From assembly GCA_035651455.1 (NCBI GenBank), contig DASRFR010000038.1:62001-126000 (forward strand): DNA of 64,000 nt. Direction: 5' to 3'. Every line of letters starts with the position of its first letter. Within the stretch, counting starts at the first letter, position 1. This document shows positions 8,699-15,853 of the stretch, piece after piece. This DNA is from DASRFR01 sp035651455 (GTDB taxonomy: Bacteria > Acidobacteriota > Terriglobia > Terriglobales > Acidobacteriaceae). The position numbers and the translations under genes were made by a program. Under the pieces are notes generated by a model. It did not search any database. It was not told the DNA's origin and worked only from the letters and a program-made list of their open reading frames with translations.

Positions 8699-8802
8699 GC
8701 TCGGAGGCCCCGAGCAGCCCGTCAGGGATTAAGGTGACGTATAGGGGAGGACGCGGTTCTAAGTCCTCGGCGACCCGCCTCGGGTTAGCTTCCCTCTTAA
8801 CA
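8699..8802 (+). other. Hairpin-rich segment between methyltransferase and HTH gene
   Basis: Perfect stems are GCTCGG/CCGAGC (8699-8715), GAGGAC/GTCCTC (8747-8768) and ACCCG/CGGGT (8773-8785), plus a weaker GTTA/TAAC pair at 8783-8802. No open frame explains the stretch. It may include a terminator for the methylase gene and a structured leader for the next gene. Confidence 0.35.
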
Positions 8803-8833
8803 AGACGGCTCCAGCACCTTGGGGTCGTTACTC

Positions 8834-9040
8834 GTGAAAAAACCGAAAGCAGAGCAGGCGGCGCTCGCTCCGCGTTTACTGAACGTCGCAGAGGCGGCGA
8901 GCTATCTCGGCGTAACCATCTTTTTCATGCGAACCCTTCACTGGGAGAAGCAGGTTCGCGGTCTGAAGCTCGGACACCGGCTCCTTTTCGATAAGGCCGA
9001 CCTCGATTTATTCGTCGAACGGGCGAAGGCGTCCGCGTAG
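8834..9040 (+). CDS. Excisionase-like helix-turn-helix protein
   Basis: 68 residues from GTG at 8834 (73 from TTG at 8819). The core LLNVAEAASYLGVTIFFMRTL followed by VRGLKLGHRLLFDKADLDLFV is the MerR/HTH_17 excisionase pattern: recognition helix, a short wing, then 'aDLdlFv'. Such proteins bend DNA at attachment sites or regulate integrase and replication genes. Its position between the methylase and the initiator gene fits a recombination-directionality or control role. Confidence 0.75.
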   Translation: MKKPKAEQAALAPRLLNVAEAASYLGVTIFFMRTLHWEKQVRGLKLGHRLLFDKADLDLFVERAKASA

Positions 9041-9092
9041 TCACTGGATGACGCCGTGAAAAGATTTCCGGGGACGGGCTGGGCCACGGCAC

Positions 9093-9291
9093 GTCCACGG
9101 AAGTGGACCGGGTTCCGTAACAGAACCCGGATATATGCGGGGACCGCATCGGTTGGCTACGCCGACCAAAGTATTCGCGCCCAGCATCGTGCCGAACGGT
9201 TTACGCATAAAACTTTCGGGCGAAATCATTTCGACTGGCTCTGCCGGTCAGGGACCTTTCGCCGGGTTCGTCCTCGAACACCGAACCCGGC
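9093..9291 (+). ncRNA. Candidate structured RNA or origin region: chain of hairpins upstream of rep
   Basis: Seven stems lie in 200 nt: GTCCAC/GTGGAC with a GGAA (GNRA-type) loop (9093-9108); CCGGGTTC/GAACCCGG (9108-9130); GCGG/CCGC (9137-9147); GGTTGGC/GCCGACC with one G-U pair (9151-9167); CGAAA/TTTCG (9221-9233); GACTGGC/GCCGGTC with one G-U pair (9233-9249); GCCGGGTTCG/CGAACCCGGC (9261-9291). The second and last share the same arm sequence. The rep SD follows 10 nt later. An open frame runs through the stretch, but the rep protein plausibly starts after it. It may be a regulatory leader RNA, or DNA structure used in replication. Confidence 0.45.
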
Positions 9292-9313
9292 TCCCTTATT
9301 CGAGGAGGGGAAC

Positions 9314-10492
9314 GTGAAAGAGAAGTCCATTCGATGTCTGCTTGACGTTGTTGACCTCCCGCCAGAGAACTTCGCGATGGCGGATGACGGACGGCAACGC
9401 CTCCACGCCTGCCGTCAGCGAAAAGCGCTGGTCGTCGTTCTCGCGAAATACGCGAACGCGGACGGGTCCCGAAGTTATCCATCCACATTTACGATGGCAA
9501 AGGCGCTCGGCGTTTCGCGCCGGACCGTTTTCCGTTTACTGAATGACCTCCGCGACCTCGGGTTCCTGAACGACGGAGCCTTCCACGAAATTCATAAGAC
9601 CCGCGTTCGTTCGCTGAACGTTTCGAAGATGACACCGGTGACAACTTCGAACGGACCGGTGACAACTTCGCCGGTGACCGGTGACAACTTCGAACCTGCA
9701 CCTGTGCCATCTTCGCGGGGACCGGTGACAACTTCACGCGGACCCATGACAACTTGCTTTGTCACCCAACCGCCCGTTTTACCGCCCGACGGAACGCCAA
9801 AAGAAGAGAAGGCCCTACCTACCTCCCTTCCTGAAGCAGGCGCGTCCGCGCCGGATGAAAACCGGGAGGAAGGCAGGGAGGAAGCTTCTTCTTTTCCCGC
9901 CATAGGCGCGAACGAAAAGCTCAACAGCCCGGAGGTACTGGAGCGATGGGAGAACGGAACCCAGACGCCCGAGGACGAGGCTGCGGTAATCGCTTCGGCA
10001 GAAGCGTGGGAAAGCGAGCAGATTCAAAAGGACTGGCGAAGGTTTCAGATACTGGTCGCGAAACGAACGGATGCGGTCGGAATAATGACGAACGAGAACC
10101 GGGCGGAACTTCAGAAGTGGGTTCGAAAATACGGACCGGACGTCGTCGCCGATACCGTGACGGAATGGATGGACGGACGAAGCACCGAAGGCTTGCGGTT
10201 CTTCTGGGGAATGTTCCTCCGCGAAGCCGCCGGTATCGTCCGCGTTAATCATCATCACGACCGGGTTCGGAAACTGAAGGACCGCTGGCGTGCGGTATTC
10301 GAAAAGCTGGAGAAGATGGGCAGGCTGACGGCGACCGGTTTGGTCCAGCCAGAGTTCTGGAACGCGCATCCGGAATTAAGGGACATTTTCATGAAGCAAA
10401 ACGGAGGAAAGTTCAACAGGTATTCCTTTAACGAAGAGCTGGTCGGCCAAGCCGAGATGGTGCTGGCAGCGCACGAGGGCGAAACCCTGTAA
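9314..10492 (+). CDS. Replication initiator-like protein with N-terminal winged HTH
   Basis: 392 residues from a GTG with a strong GAGGAGGGG SD at 9301-9309. The N-terminus (RKALVVVLAKYANADGSRSY, then STFTMAKALGVSRRTVFRLL) is the winged-HTH of phage replication proteins (HTH_36 type, like lambda O). Residues about 105-155 form a Thr/Pro-rich linker whose DNA holds iterons. A charged linker and a helical C-terminal domain (RFQILVAKRTDAVG, TVTEWMDGRS) follow. By analogy with lambda O it should bind the iterons in its own gene and recruit a host helicase or loader; this is inferred. No element-encoded helicase or primase is visible. Confidence 0.7.
   Translation: MKEKSIRCLLDVVDLPPENFAMADDGRQRLHACRQRKALVVVLAKYANADGSRSYPSTFTMAKALGVSRRTVFRLLNDLRDLGFLNDGAFHEIHKTRVRSLNVSKMTPVTTSNGPVTTSPVTGDNFEPAPVPSSRGPVTTSRGPMTTCFVTQPPVLPPDGTPKEEKALPTSLPEAGASAPDENREEGREEASSFPAIGANEKLNSPEVLERWENGTQTPEDEAAVIASAEAWESEQIQKDWRRFQILVAKRTDAVGIMTNENRAELQKWVRKYGPDVVADTVTEWMDGRSTEGLRFFWGMFLREAAGIVRVNHHHDRVRKLKDRWRAVFEKLEKMGRLTATGLVQPEFWNAHPELRDIFMKQNGGKFNRYSFNEELVGQAEMVLAAHEGETL
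9634..9756. repeat. Iteron array inside rep, probable replication origin
   Basis: Six copies of ACCGGTGACAACTTCG or variants begin at 9634, 9655, 9677, 9700, 9721 and 9742, a spacing of 21-23 bp (two helical turns). Copies 1, 2 and 3 are perfect and copy 4 at 9700 is degenerate; copy 5 is nearly perfect and copy 6 (ACCCATGACAACTTG) diverged. Copy 3 is read in a different frame (TGDNF rather than PVTTS), so the DNA rather than the protein is conserved. This is how the lambda origin is arranged within gene O. Confidence 0.75.
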
Positions 10493-10512
10493 CAGATTTC
10501 AGGAATGGCAGG

Positions 10513-10815
10513 ATGAATAACGAACGAAATTCGCCGTGGGTCCGTGCCGCGATGAAGCGCTGGCCGGGTTACTCCGTTCAATCGGAGCACGGCGGTGATG
10601 GCGGACCGATAGCGCTGGTTAACCGGTCACTCCATTACGTCGTCCTGTTCGCGCTGGAATTATTCGCGCAGCAGGCGCTGCAGGACCGCGAGGCCAGAGG
10701 CGACGCCGGATTCTGCGAGCTCCACCGGCTGCAGCCGGATTACGGAGCCGTGCGGAATACGAACGGACCGCTGCGCGTGAACGCGGACCTGATGGAAAGA
10801 GAGAAGCAAGTTTGA
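10513..10815 (+). CDS. Hypothetical phage-type protein
   Basis: 100 residues, no family recognised. It starts 20 bp after rep with a weak GCAGGATG SD. The protein is mixed alpha/beta with a helical middle (VVLFALELFAQQALQDREAR). Codon use and the absence of GATC match the surrounding phage-like genes. It probably belongs to the transcription unit from rep to the prohead protease. Confidence 0.5.
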   Translation: MNNERNSPWVRAAMKRWPGYSVQSEHGGDGGPIALVNRSLHYVVLFALELFAQQALQDREARGDAGFCELHRLQPDYGAVRNTNGPLRVNADLMEREKQV

Positions 10816-10878
10816 AATTACCTGCCTGCATTCCCGCTGACGTTCTCGCGGATGGAATCCTGTGGTGGACAAAACGAA

Positions 10879-11430
10879 ATGACCGACGAGGAAATCCGAG
10901 CGACGGTCGAAGCGCTGGGTCGGAGGATGGAGCAGGAACGGACCGCGAGCCAGCCGATAGCCGAGCCTCCGGTGGACGCCGACGTCGCCAGCTATCTAGA
11001 ATCCGCCGTCGCAGCCGTCGAGTTCCGTCCGTCCTGTGAATGTGGCTGCGGATTACCGGCTCCAGTTCCCGAACGTCCGAGCCGACCGCGCCGATACGTT
11101 CACGGACATTTCCGCCGCTGCCATACGACGCCCGGCTGGGGAACCCCGGAATGGCGAGCCTATCATCACGCGAAAACCCGCTGCACGAACCCGCGAACCA
11201 AGGACTGGCAGGGATACGGCGGGCGCGGGATTAAGTTCCTGTTCGTATCGTTCGAACAGTTCTACCGGCTCCTCGGTCCGCGTCCGGGTCCCGAATACTC
11301 GCTGGACCGCATCCGCGTCGAGGGAAATTACGAACCCGGAAACTGCCGCTGGTCCACGCCGGTCGAGCAGGCGAATAACCGAAGGCCGAGGAAAACGCTG
11401 GACGAGGAACTGCTGGAGATACCGGAATGA
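10879..11430 (+). CDS. Phage HNH/AP2-associated-type protein
   Basis: 183 residues from ATG 10879. The C-terminal half has the phage pattern WRAYHHAKTRCTNPRTKDW, YGGRGIKF, SLDRIRVEGNYEPGNCRWST and a final QANNRR. This block occurs in many small phage proteins related to HNH endonucleases or AP2-type DNA-binding modules. CECGCG and CGLP-like cysteines upstream may bind a metal. The likely role is DNA binding or nicking in phage DNA metabolism. It overlaps the next gene's start by 4 bp, indicating coupling. Confidence 0.65.
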   Translation: MTDEEIRATVEALGRRMEQERTASQPIAEPPVDADVASYLESAVAAVEFRPSCECGCGLPAPVPERPSRPRRYVHGHFRRCHTTPGWGTPEWRAYHHAKTRCTNPRTKDWQGYGGRGIKFLFVSFEQFYRLLGPRPGPEYSLDRIRVEGNYEPGNCRWSTPVEQANNRRPRKTLDEELLEIPE

Positions 11431-11867
11431 AATTCACGAAACGAACGCGCCCGGCGAACGATAAGGCCACGGACTTCGAGGCTTCTTGGGCGTGGCGGAA
11501 AACGTCCGAGGCGTTCCGCCGCCGAAACCCGATGTGCCAAGTAATCGAAAACGGGAAACCATGCCGAACGAAGGCAGAGCTCGTCCACCACTTAATTTCG
11601 CCCGGCGATGATGCGAACGGCGGATGGCAGAAACGGCAGGACTGGAAGAACCTCGTGGGAATCTGCTGGGCGCATCACGGACCGGAAGCCGGGGACGCGG
11701 AACGATACGATTACCAGCCCACCATCCTGTTCGACGGAACCGAATACCATCACCCCTGCGTTACGCGGAAAACCAGCGCCGCGATACTGCCCGCCGAAAA
11801 ATATAACGCGCTGATGCAGGACGTGGAAGGGACGAACGCCGAGGACCTCCTCGCGTTAATTCGCTAA
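11427..11867 (+). CDS. HNH endonuclease
   Basis: 146 residues. HNH signature: RRNPMCQVIENGKPCRTKAELVHH, with two cysteines, a conserved HH pair (ELVHHLISPG), an N in KNLVGICW and a terminal HH in CWAHHG. Small HNH enzymes of this kind act with terminases in packaging of many phages or as free nucleases. Here no terminase gene is adjacent, so the packaging role is uncertain; a satellite could supply it to a helper's terminase. It starts in a 4-bp overlap with the preceding gene. Confidence 0.8.
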   Translation: MKFTKRTRPANDKATDFEASWAWRKTSEAFRRRNPMCQVIENGKPCRTKAELVHHLISPGDDANGGWQKRQDWKNLVGICWAHHGPEAGDAERYDYQPTILFDGTEYHHPCVTRKTSAAILPAEKYNALMQDVEGTNAEDLLALIR

Positions 11868-12080
11868 ATGAACGAACGAACCGCAGCGCTGAAGTTCGCA
11901 TTCCGAACTGCCGCAGAACGGGGACGAAACCCGATGGCAGGAAACGATGGCAGGGAAACCCGGAAGCGCGAACGGATACCCACGCACGATACCCAGCAAA
12001 CGAACACAGGAACCCGCACGTGGGCGAGCTCGCCGATATACGACCGAACCCGCAGAACCCCAGCCCAGCGCCCGTTATAA
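11868..12080 (+). CDS. Possible small protein (uncertain)
   Basis: 70 codons starting directly after the HNH stop (TAA-ATG). It is basic and rich in R and T; no family is recognised and no SD is seen. The tight junction is the only support. The rest of the stretch to 12438 (about 360 bp) has no convincing gene: a long frame begins at 11947, but its first 160 codons look non-coding. It may be eroded phage DNA. Confidence 0.25.
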   Translation: MNERTAALKFAFRTAAERGRNPMAGNDGRETRKRERIPTHDTQQTNTGTRTWASSPIYDRTRRTPAQRPL

Positions 12081-12438
12081 CGCCTCGTGGACGTATTCGG
12101 GGAACCCACGCTGTACCTTCGCTGTAACGTGTTCATCCCACGCGCCTTGGACGCGAGCAATCGAGTTCGTTTGTTTTCATAGAGTTACGAGCTTTCGAAG
12201 CCATCGCGCTAACCCATTCATTCCAAACCGGATAGGGGTACTCTTTTTGATTTCGAGCCTCGTTCATCGAGCGCCGCCCGCGTCAACGAGCGCACTCGCG
12301 AATTGGAAATGGTCCATTCCAGCGAGTTCGGGGTTCGTTCGGGTCCCCTGCTGGCGAGTTCCTGCCTCGTTCCTGCTCGTTCGCCCAGACATTCCCCGGC
12401 GTCCCCGGAACCCCGTAACACGAGCCGGTCAGATTGAT
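12081..12438. other. Stretch without a supported gene inside the element
   Basis: 358 bp. It is less GC-rich in parts than the flanking phage genes (for example around 12180-12260) and frames on either strand do not resemble proteins. It could be the remnant of a deleted gene or a control region of the genes that follow. Nothing more can be supported. Confidence 0.4.
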
Positions 12439-12774
12439 ATGAAAAAAGATATGAACCCGGACGAACTCGTCGCAGGGTATCGCGCCTTCGGAATGCGGAA
12501 AAGGGACGCCATCCTGCAGGCTCGCCTGTATCGCCGGGCGTCAGCGCCGCAGGACCAGCGCGTGACGTTCTGCGTGGACGCCGAAACCCTCGCGGACCTT
12601 CGCGCCGCAGCGCAGGAAAAGAACCGGACGCTGGGCGAGGAGTTACGCGCCCGCCTGCGTATCGCCGAGGGAACCATCGAGGACGAACGCGCCGGACGGG
12701 AACGCGCCATGAAACGCGCCGCGAAGTTCAATCCTATGGCGGAGGTCGAAACGCGATGCTCGACAAATTCTTAA
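12439..12774 (+). CDS. Small ribbon-helix-helix-like protein
   Basis: 111 residues from the ATG at 12439. A segment QRVTFCVDAETLADLRAAA followed by NRTLGEELRARLRIAEG resembles a ribbon-helix-helix DNA-binding fold, although this is only suggestive. The N-terminus MKKDMNPDELVAGYRAFGM is not part of that fold. Longer readings upstream (from 11947) look like non-coding translation and were dropped. It overlaps the next gene by 19 bp. Likely a regulator or a phage-type DNA-binding protein. Confidence 0.45.
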   Translation: MKKDMNPDELVAGYRAFGMRKRDAILQARLYRRASAPQDQRVTFCVDAETLADLRAAAQEKNRTLGEELRARLRIAEGTIEDERAGRERAMKRAAKFNPMAEVETRCSTNS

Positions 12775-12956
12775 TCTGGCTGCGCGGACCCGCGCCCAGC
12801 GAGCTCGCGCTGGTGGAAATCGAAACGCTGAAGGCCGAACGTGACGCGCTGGCAGCCCGGCTGAAGGGCAAGCAGCAGTCCCCGTTCGTCCACATCGGCG
12901 AAGAGTTCGAGGGTTCGTTCGATTACGAGCAGCACGATACGGGGAGGCACAGATGA
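12756..12956 (+). CDS. Small phage-type hypothetical protein
   Basis: 66 residues. A hydrophobic start (MLDKFLIWLRG) is followed by a short helix (ELALVEIETLKAERDALAARL) that reads as a coiled coil. Its stop overlaps the start of the following gene by 4 bp (ATGA), which supports coding. Function unknown; possibly a scaffold or accessory factor. Confidence 0.5.
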   Translation: MLDKFLIWLRGPAPSELALVEIETLKAERDALAARLKGKQQSPFVHIGEEFEGSFDYEQHDTGRHR

Positions 12957-13168
12957 CGATGACAACCACCTCCGGGTTCGGCGCGACGCCGGTCCGGACT
13001 TCCGAAACCAGCGCGATGCTGGCGGAGGCAAGCGAGGTCGCGTATCGCAGCGGCATTCGCATTCTCGGTCCGTACATCCTGAAAATTCTCCAGCTAGAAG
13101 AACGGGTCGAGGAACTCGAACGTCGGCTCGAAAAGTTAACCGCGAAGGCGGACCAGCCCGGAAGGTAA
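12953..13168 (+). CDS. Small phage-type coiled-coil protein
   Basis: 71 residues, ATGA overlap with the preceding gene. The C-terminus (LQLEERVEELERRLEKLTAK) is a clear leucine-rich coiled coil. No domain is recognised. It lies in the run of phage-like genes leading to the prohead protease. Confidence 0.55.
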   Translation: MTMTTTSGFGATPVRTSETSAMLAEASEVAYRSGIRILGPYILKILQLEERVEELERRLEKLTAKADQPGR

Positions 13169-13196
13169 TTCCGGAAAAAGTGAAAGAGAGGGTGAC

Positions 13197-13628
13197 ATGA
13201 TGCTAGTCAGATTTTTGGTAGGTAAACGCGCCGGGGAAACCCAGCACTTTCCCCGAAACGATAACACGGTCGCGATGATGATTCAGAGCGGAATGGTCGA
13301 GGAGGTCCTCCCCGGTTCCGCGCCGCGATACCCCGGACTGCGAGGCGATTCCGCCGACGTTCAGCCGCCGATGGTCGAGGGAACGAAGTGGGGAGTAAAA
13401 TGCCCGCCGTTCTCGGACGTACCGCACCTCGTCCGCCAGCGCTGTTCGGAAACCACGTACTTCTCGAACCCGAACGACATCAGCCCGTACACGAAGAAGC
13501 CGTACGGCTGGCCGAGCGATTGTCCGGAGCAGGCTCGCGAGCTCTTCGAGAAAACGTACGAGAACTATCTGCTGAAGCGCCGGTCCGCCGCCAGCCTGCA
13601 GGAAGTCACGGCGGGGAATAAGCACTAA
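13197..13628 (+). CDS. Phage-type hypothetical protein
   Basis: 143 residues, with a GAGAGGG SD before ATGATG at 13197-13202. The middle and C-terminal part has a motif-like stretch (KCPPFSDVPHLVRQRC, YTKKPYGWPSDCPEQARELFEKT) with paired cysteines. No function is recognised. It ends 140 bp before the prohead protease, across an inverted repeat. Confidence 0.5.
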   Translation: MMLVRFLVGKRAGETQHFPRNDNTVAMMIQSGMVEEVLPGSAPRYPGLRGDSADVQPPMVEGTKWGVKCPPFSDVPHLVRQRCSETTYFSNPNDISPYTKKPYGWPSDCPEQARELFEKTYENYLLKRRSAASLQEVTAGNKH

Positions 13629-13631
13629 AAG

Positions 13632-13706
13632 TTTCCGCCGGGGACGAGCCGGGCAAACCTCTGCACGCCCTGTGGCGGAGGACGGCGACGAAATCCCCGG
13701 CGGAAA
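13632..13706. repeat. 13-bp perfect inverted repeat between phage-like genes
   Basis: TTTCCGCCGGGGA at 13632-13644 pairs perfectly with TCCCCGGCGGAAA at 13694-13706, with a 49-nt loop that itself can pair (CCTC/GAGG). It lies in the intergenic gap upstream of the prohead protease. It could be a structured mRNA leader, a processing site, or a recognition site for packaging or replication. Confidence 0.5.
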
Positions 13707-13767
13707 AAGTTCTGTCACAGGGTTCGGGGACAGTGGGCAGGCGAAATCGAATCAGGGAGAACTTCCT

Positions 13768-14547
13768 ATGCGTAATTTAGAAAAACGAACCATCACCGGA
13801 ATGTTCGTCCGGTCCGCGTCCGACGAAAAGTTCGAACTGCAGGGCGTCGCTGCGGCGTATATGACGCCGTCGAGCGACCTCGGTGGTTTCACCGAAATGG
13901 TTATGCCGGGCGCGTTCACGCGTTCGCTGCGCGACGGCGCGGACGTGAAATGCCTCGTTAACCACGATGCCTCGCGGGTCCTTGGGCGCGTCCAGAACGG
14001 AACGCTGGCGCTGAACGATACGCCCGAAGGACTGCGGTTCACGGTAAAACTCGACCGGAACAACACCGAGCACAAAAATATCTACTCCGCTGTCAGGCGC
14101 GGGGACGTTAACGAGTGCTCGTTCGCGTTCCGAGCTCCGAAGGACGGGAAGGGCGAGCGCTGGGATACGCGGGACGGAAAGCAACTCCGGTATCTGAAGG
14201 ACGTGGACCTGTTCGACGTTTCCATCGTGACCTACCCGGCGTACGGCAAGGGAACTTCCGTCAGCGCCCGGTCCGCCGATTATCGGCTGAGCACGCGGGA
14301 CGTCGACGCGTTCCATCGCGCCGAAGCGCGACGGCTGGAGTTCGAAATCCTGCGGAACGCGCCCGGTTACTGGATAGACGAAAAGAAGCTGACCGTGCGG
14401 GCGATGACGCAGGCGGAAGCCGATGCTCGCGCAGACGAACGGAACAGGCAGCGAGCCCGCGAACTCGAAGCGGAAGTTCGGAAGGGCCGCGAGGAAGCCG
14501 AACGGCGCGTCGCTGAAGCGTGGGCGATGGAACGCGAGTGGCAATAA
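13768..14547 (+). CDS. HK97-type prohead protease
   Basis: 259 residues, start after GGGAGAA. The family order is visible: VAAAYMTPSSDLGGFTEMVMPGAF (residues about 27-50), the catalytic histidine in CLVNHDASRVLGR (H66), the catalytic serine in NECSFAF (S118), and VSIVTYPAYGKGTSVSAR near 160. The C-terminus is a charged helical tail. It normally cleaves scaffold and capsid during head maturation. Here no capsid, portal or terminase gene follows; two terminator-like hairpins come next. It could act on a helper phage's head or be a remnant. Confidence 0.88.
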   Translation: MRNLEKRTITGMFVRSASDEKFELQGVAAAYMTPSSDLGGFTEMVMPGAFTRSLRDGADVKCLVNHDASRVLGRVQNGTLALNDTPEGLRFTVKLDRNNTEHKNIYSAVRRGDVNECSFAFRAPKDGKGERWDTRDGKQLRYLKDVDLFDVSIVTYPAYGKGTSVSARSADYRLSTRDVDAFHRAEARRLEFEILRNAPGYWIDEKKLTVRAMTQAEADARADERNRQRARELEAEVRKGREEAERRVAEAWAMEREWQ

Positions 14548-14575
14548 GCCGAAACACGGTCCGGTGATTTTGACG

Positions 14576-14605
14576 AACGCGGGTCCACCTTCCTCCCGCG
14601 TTTAT
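14576..14605 (+). terminator. Rho-independent terminator candidate after the prohead protease
   Basis: Stem AACGCGGG/CCCGCGTT (14576-14583, 14595-14602) with an 11-nt loop followed by TTTATTC. It lies 29 bp after the protease stop, the expected place for the end of the phage-like operon. Confidence 0.6.
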
Positions 14606-14704
14606 TCAATCACGGGCGCGGCGTGGCCGAAAGGCAGAACCGCGACGGAGAGCATCCGAACGTTTTCTCCGATTTCAGCAAAGTTCGGACGCGAGCTAAG
14701 AGCC

Positions 14705-14737
14705 GAGCCGGTGCGGAAACCCGGCTCACTTTTTTTC
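14705..14737 (+). terminator. Second rho-independent terminator or attenuator
   Basis: Stem GAGCCGG/CCGGCTC (14705-14711, 14721-14727), loop TGCGGAAAC, then A-C and seven T's (14730-14736). It lies 10 bp upstream of the next ATG, so it may end the previous unit or attenuate transcription into the following gene. Confidence 0.65.
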
Positions 14738-14746
14738 TGGGCTGCC

Positions 14747-15691
14747 ATGTACGGCGAAGCGCACTTCGACCATTTCCAATTCGAAGATAAAATCCAGCAG
14801 CCCGTCAGCGCTGGGACCGGGCTGAGCTTCGAGGACTATTCCCGCTGCCAGACGATGAAGCGGAAAACGTCCGGCGAGCGCCGCCTCGAAATTCCAGAAT
14901 GGGCGCTGGACGATACGAAGATGAAGCGCCTCGTGTTCGCGGTCCTCGAAAAGCGCTTGCCACGTTCCCTCCGCCGAACGGACCCGGACGCGCTGAAAAT
15001 TCAGAACCTCAACGAAATCGAACAGCGCGTGAAAGCGCACTACTTTCCGATATATAGCGCGACGATGGACAGGCTCTGCGCGGAGTTCGTGGCCGAACGA
15101 AATTCCGAGAACCCGGACCGGAAACGGCTGCGCATGCTCGAAATCCAGATTAAGAACGTTGACACCAGCCTCCTGTTCCTGCAGAACCCCGCCGCGCACA
15201 TCATCGGCATCATTTACTTTTATTTCAGAGCGCGACTCGATTCACCGGGTGTCGCAGCAGAGTTGTCCGACGGTCGGCGAAAATGCACGCCGCAGCACGT
15301 CCGCCAGACACTTTTTCGGCTCCACCGAACGTGGGAAGAGATTGGCGATATAAAACGCGGCTCCGTTCTCAAGAAGTGTCCTAGCTGCGGGGAGGCTGCT
15401 GCTGATGGCCGATATTGCTCCGCATGTGCTGAAGCGTACGGAACGACAGAACCGTCGAGTAAGCATCTCTGTCGGCGATGTCAGAGAACGGAACTGGTCG
15501 GTCGGGTTTTTGTTTGCGATGAATGCCGGTGCACTCCGAGGAGCGCATTCTACAACCAGCGTCGTTCGAAGCGGGAGCGTGACCGACGCGCCGCATGGAA
15601 AGCACAAGGGAAATGCCCCAAGTGTGGCGGGGACCGTGAGAACCCGAAATGGAGATGGTGCGATGCGTGCCGAGCAAAAAAGAGAGCCTGA
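14747..15691 (+). CDS. Hypothetical protein with three C-terminal zinc-ribbon motifs
   Basis: 314 residues from ATG 14747; the frame is open upstream to 14423, but that part overlaps the protease. An alpha-helical body (residues 40-165) is followed by a helix-turn-helix-like CTPQHVRQTLFRLHRTWEE (about 180-198) and three ribbons: CPSC...CSAC (211-227), CRRC...CDEC (242-260) and CPKC...CDAC (290-308). Such ribbons bind nucleic acid or protein. It may be a regulator or a transcription factor-like element protein. No family is recognised. It begins directly after a terminator. Confidence 0.6.
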   Translation: MYGEAHFDHFQFEDKIQQPVSAGTGLSFEDYSRCQTMKRKTSGERRLEIPEWALDDTKMKRLVFAVLEKRLPRSLRRTDPDALKIQNLNEIEQRVKAHYFPIYSATMDRLCAEFVAERNSENPDRKRLRMLEIQIKNVDTSLLFLQNPAAHIIGIIYFYFRARLDSPGVAAELSDGRRKCTPQHVRQTLFRLHRTWEEIGDIKRGSVLKKCPSCGEAAADGRYCSACAEAYGTTEPSSKHLCRRCQRTELVGRVFVCDECRCTPRSAFYNQRRSKRERDRRAAWKAQGKCPKCGGDRENPKWRWCDACRAKKRA

Positions 15692-15853
15692 TTACGTCAT
15701 CGACGGTGTTTCACTGCATGCTGGTGCGTTTACAAGCAGAAGGCTCTCAGGGCGTATGTCAGTGGTAACCCAGAACGGCAGCTTCTCACTGATTCGCTCC
15801 GGGGAGCGCCGTAGTACACTATGAGGCTACTTCCCCTGAACAGACAAACGTCA

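Noticed and set aside
8744..8795. tRNA-like fold with a TTCTAAG loop
   Set aside because: The loop is 10 nt, the T arm is missing and no acceptor stem forms.
11947..12438. N-terminal extension of the gene at 12439
   Set aside because: Translation of this part looks random; the supported protein begins at 12439.
15405..15824. 139-codon + frame within the zinc-ribbon gene
   Set aside because: It overlaps the cysteine-motif frame and has no motif of its own.
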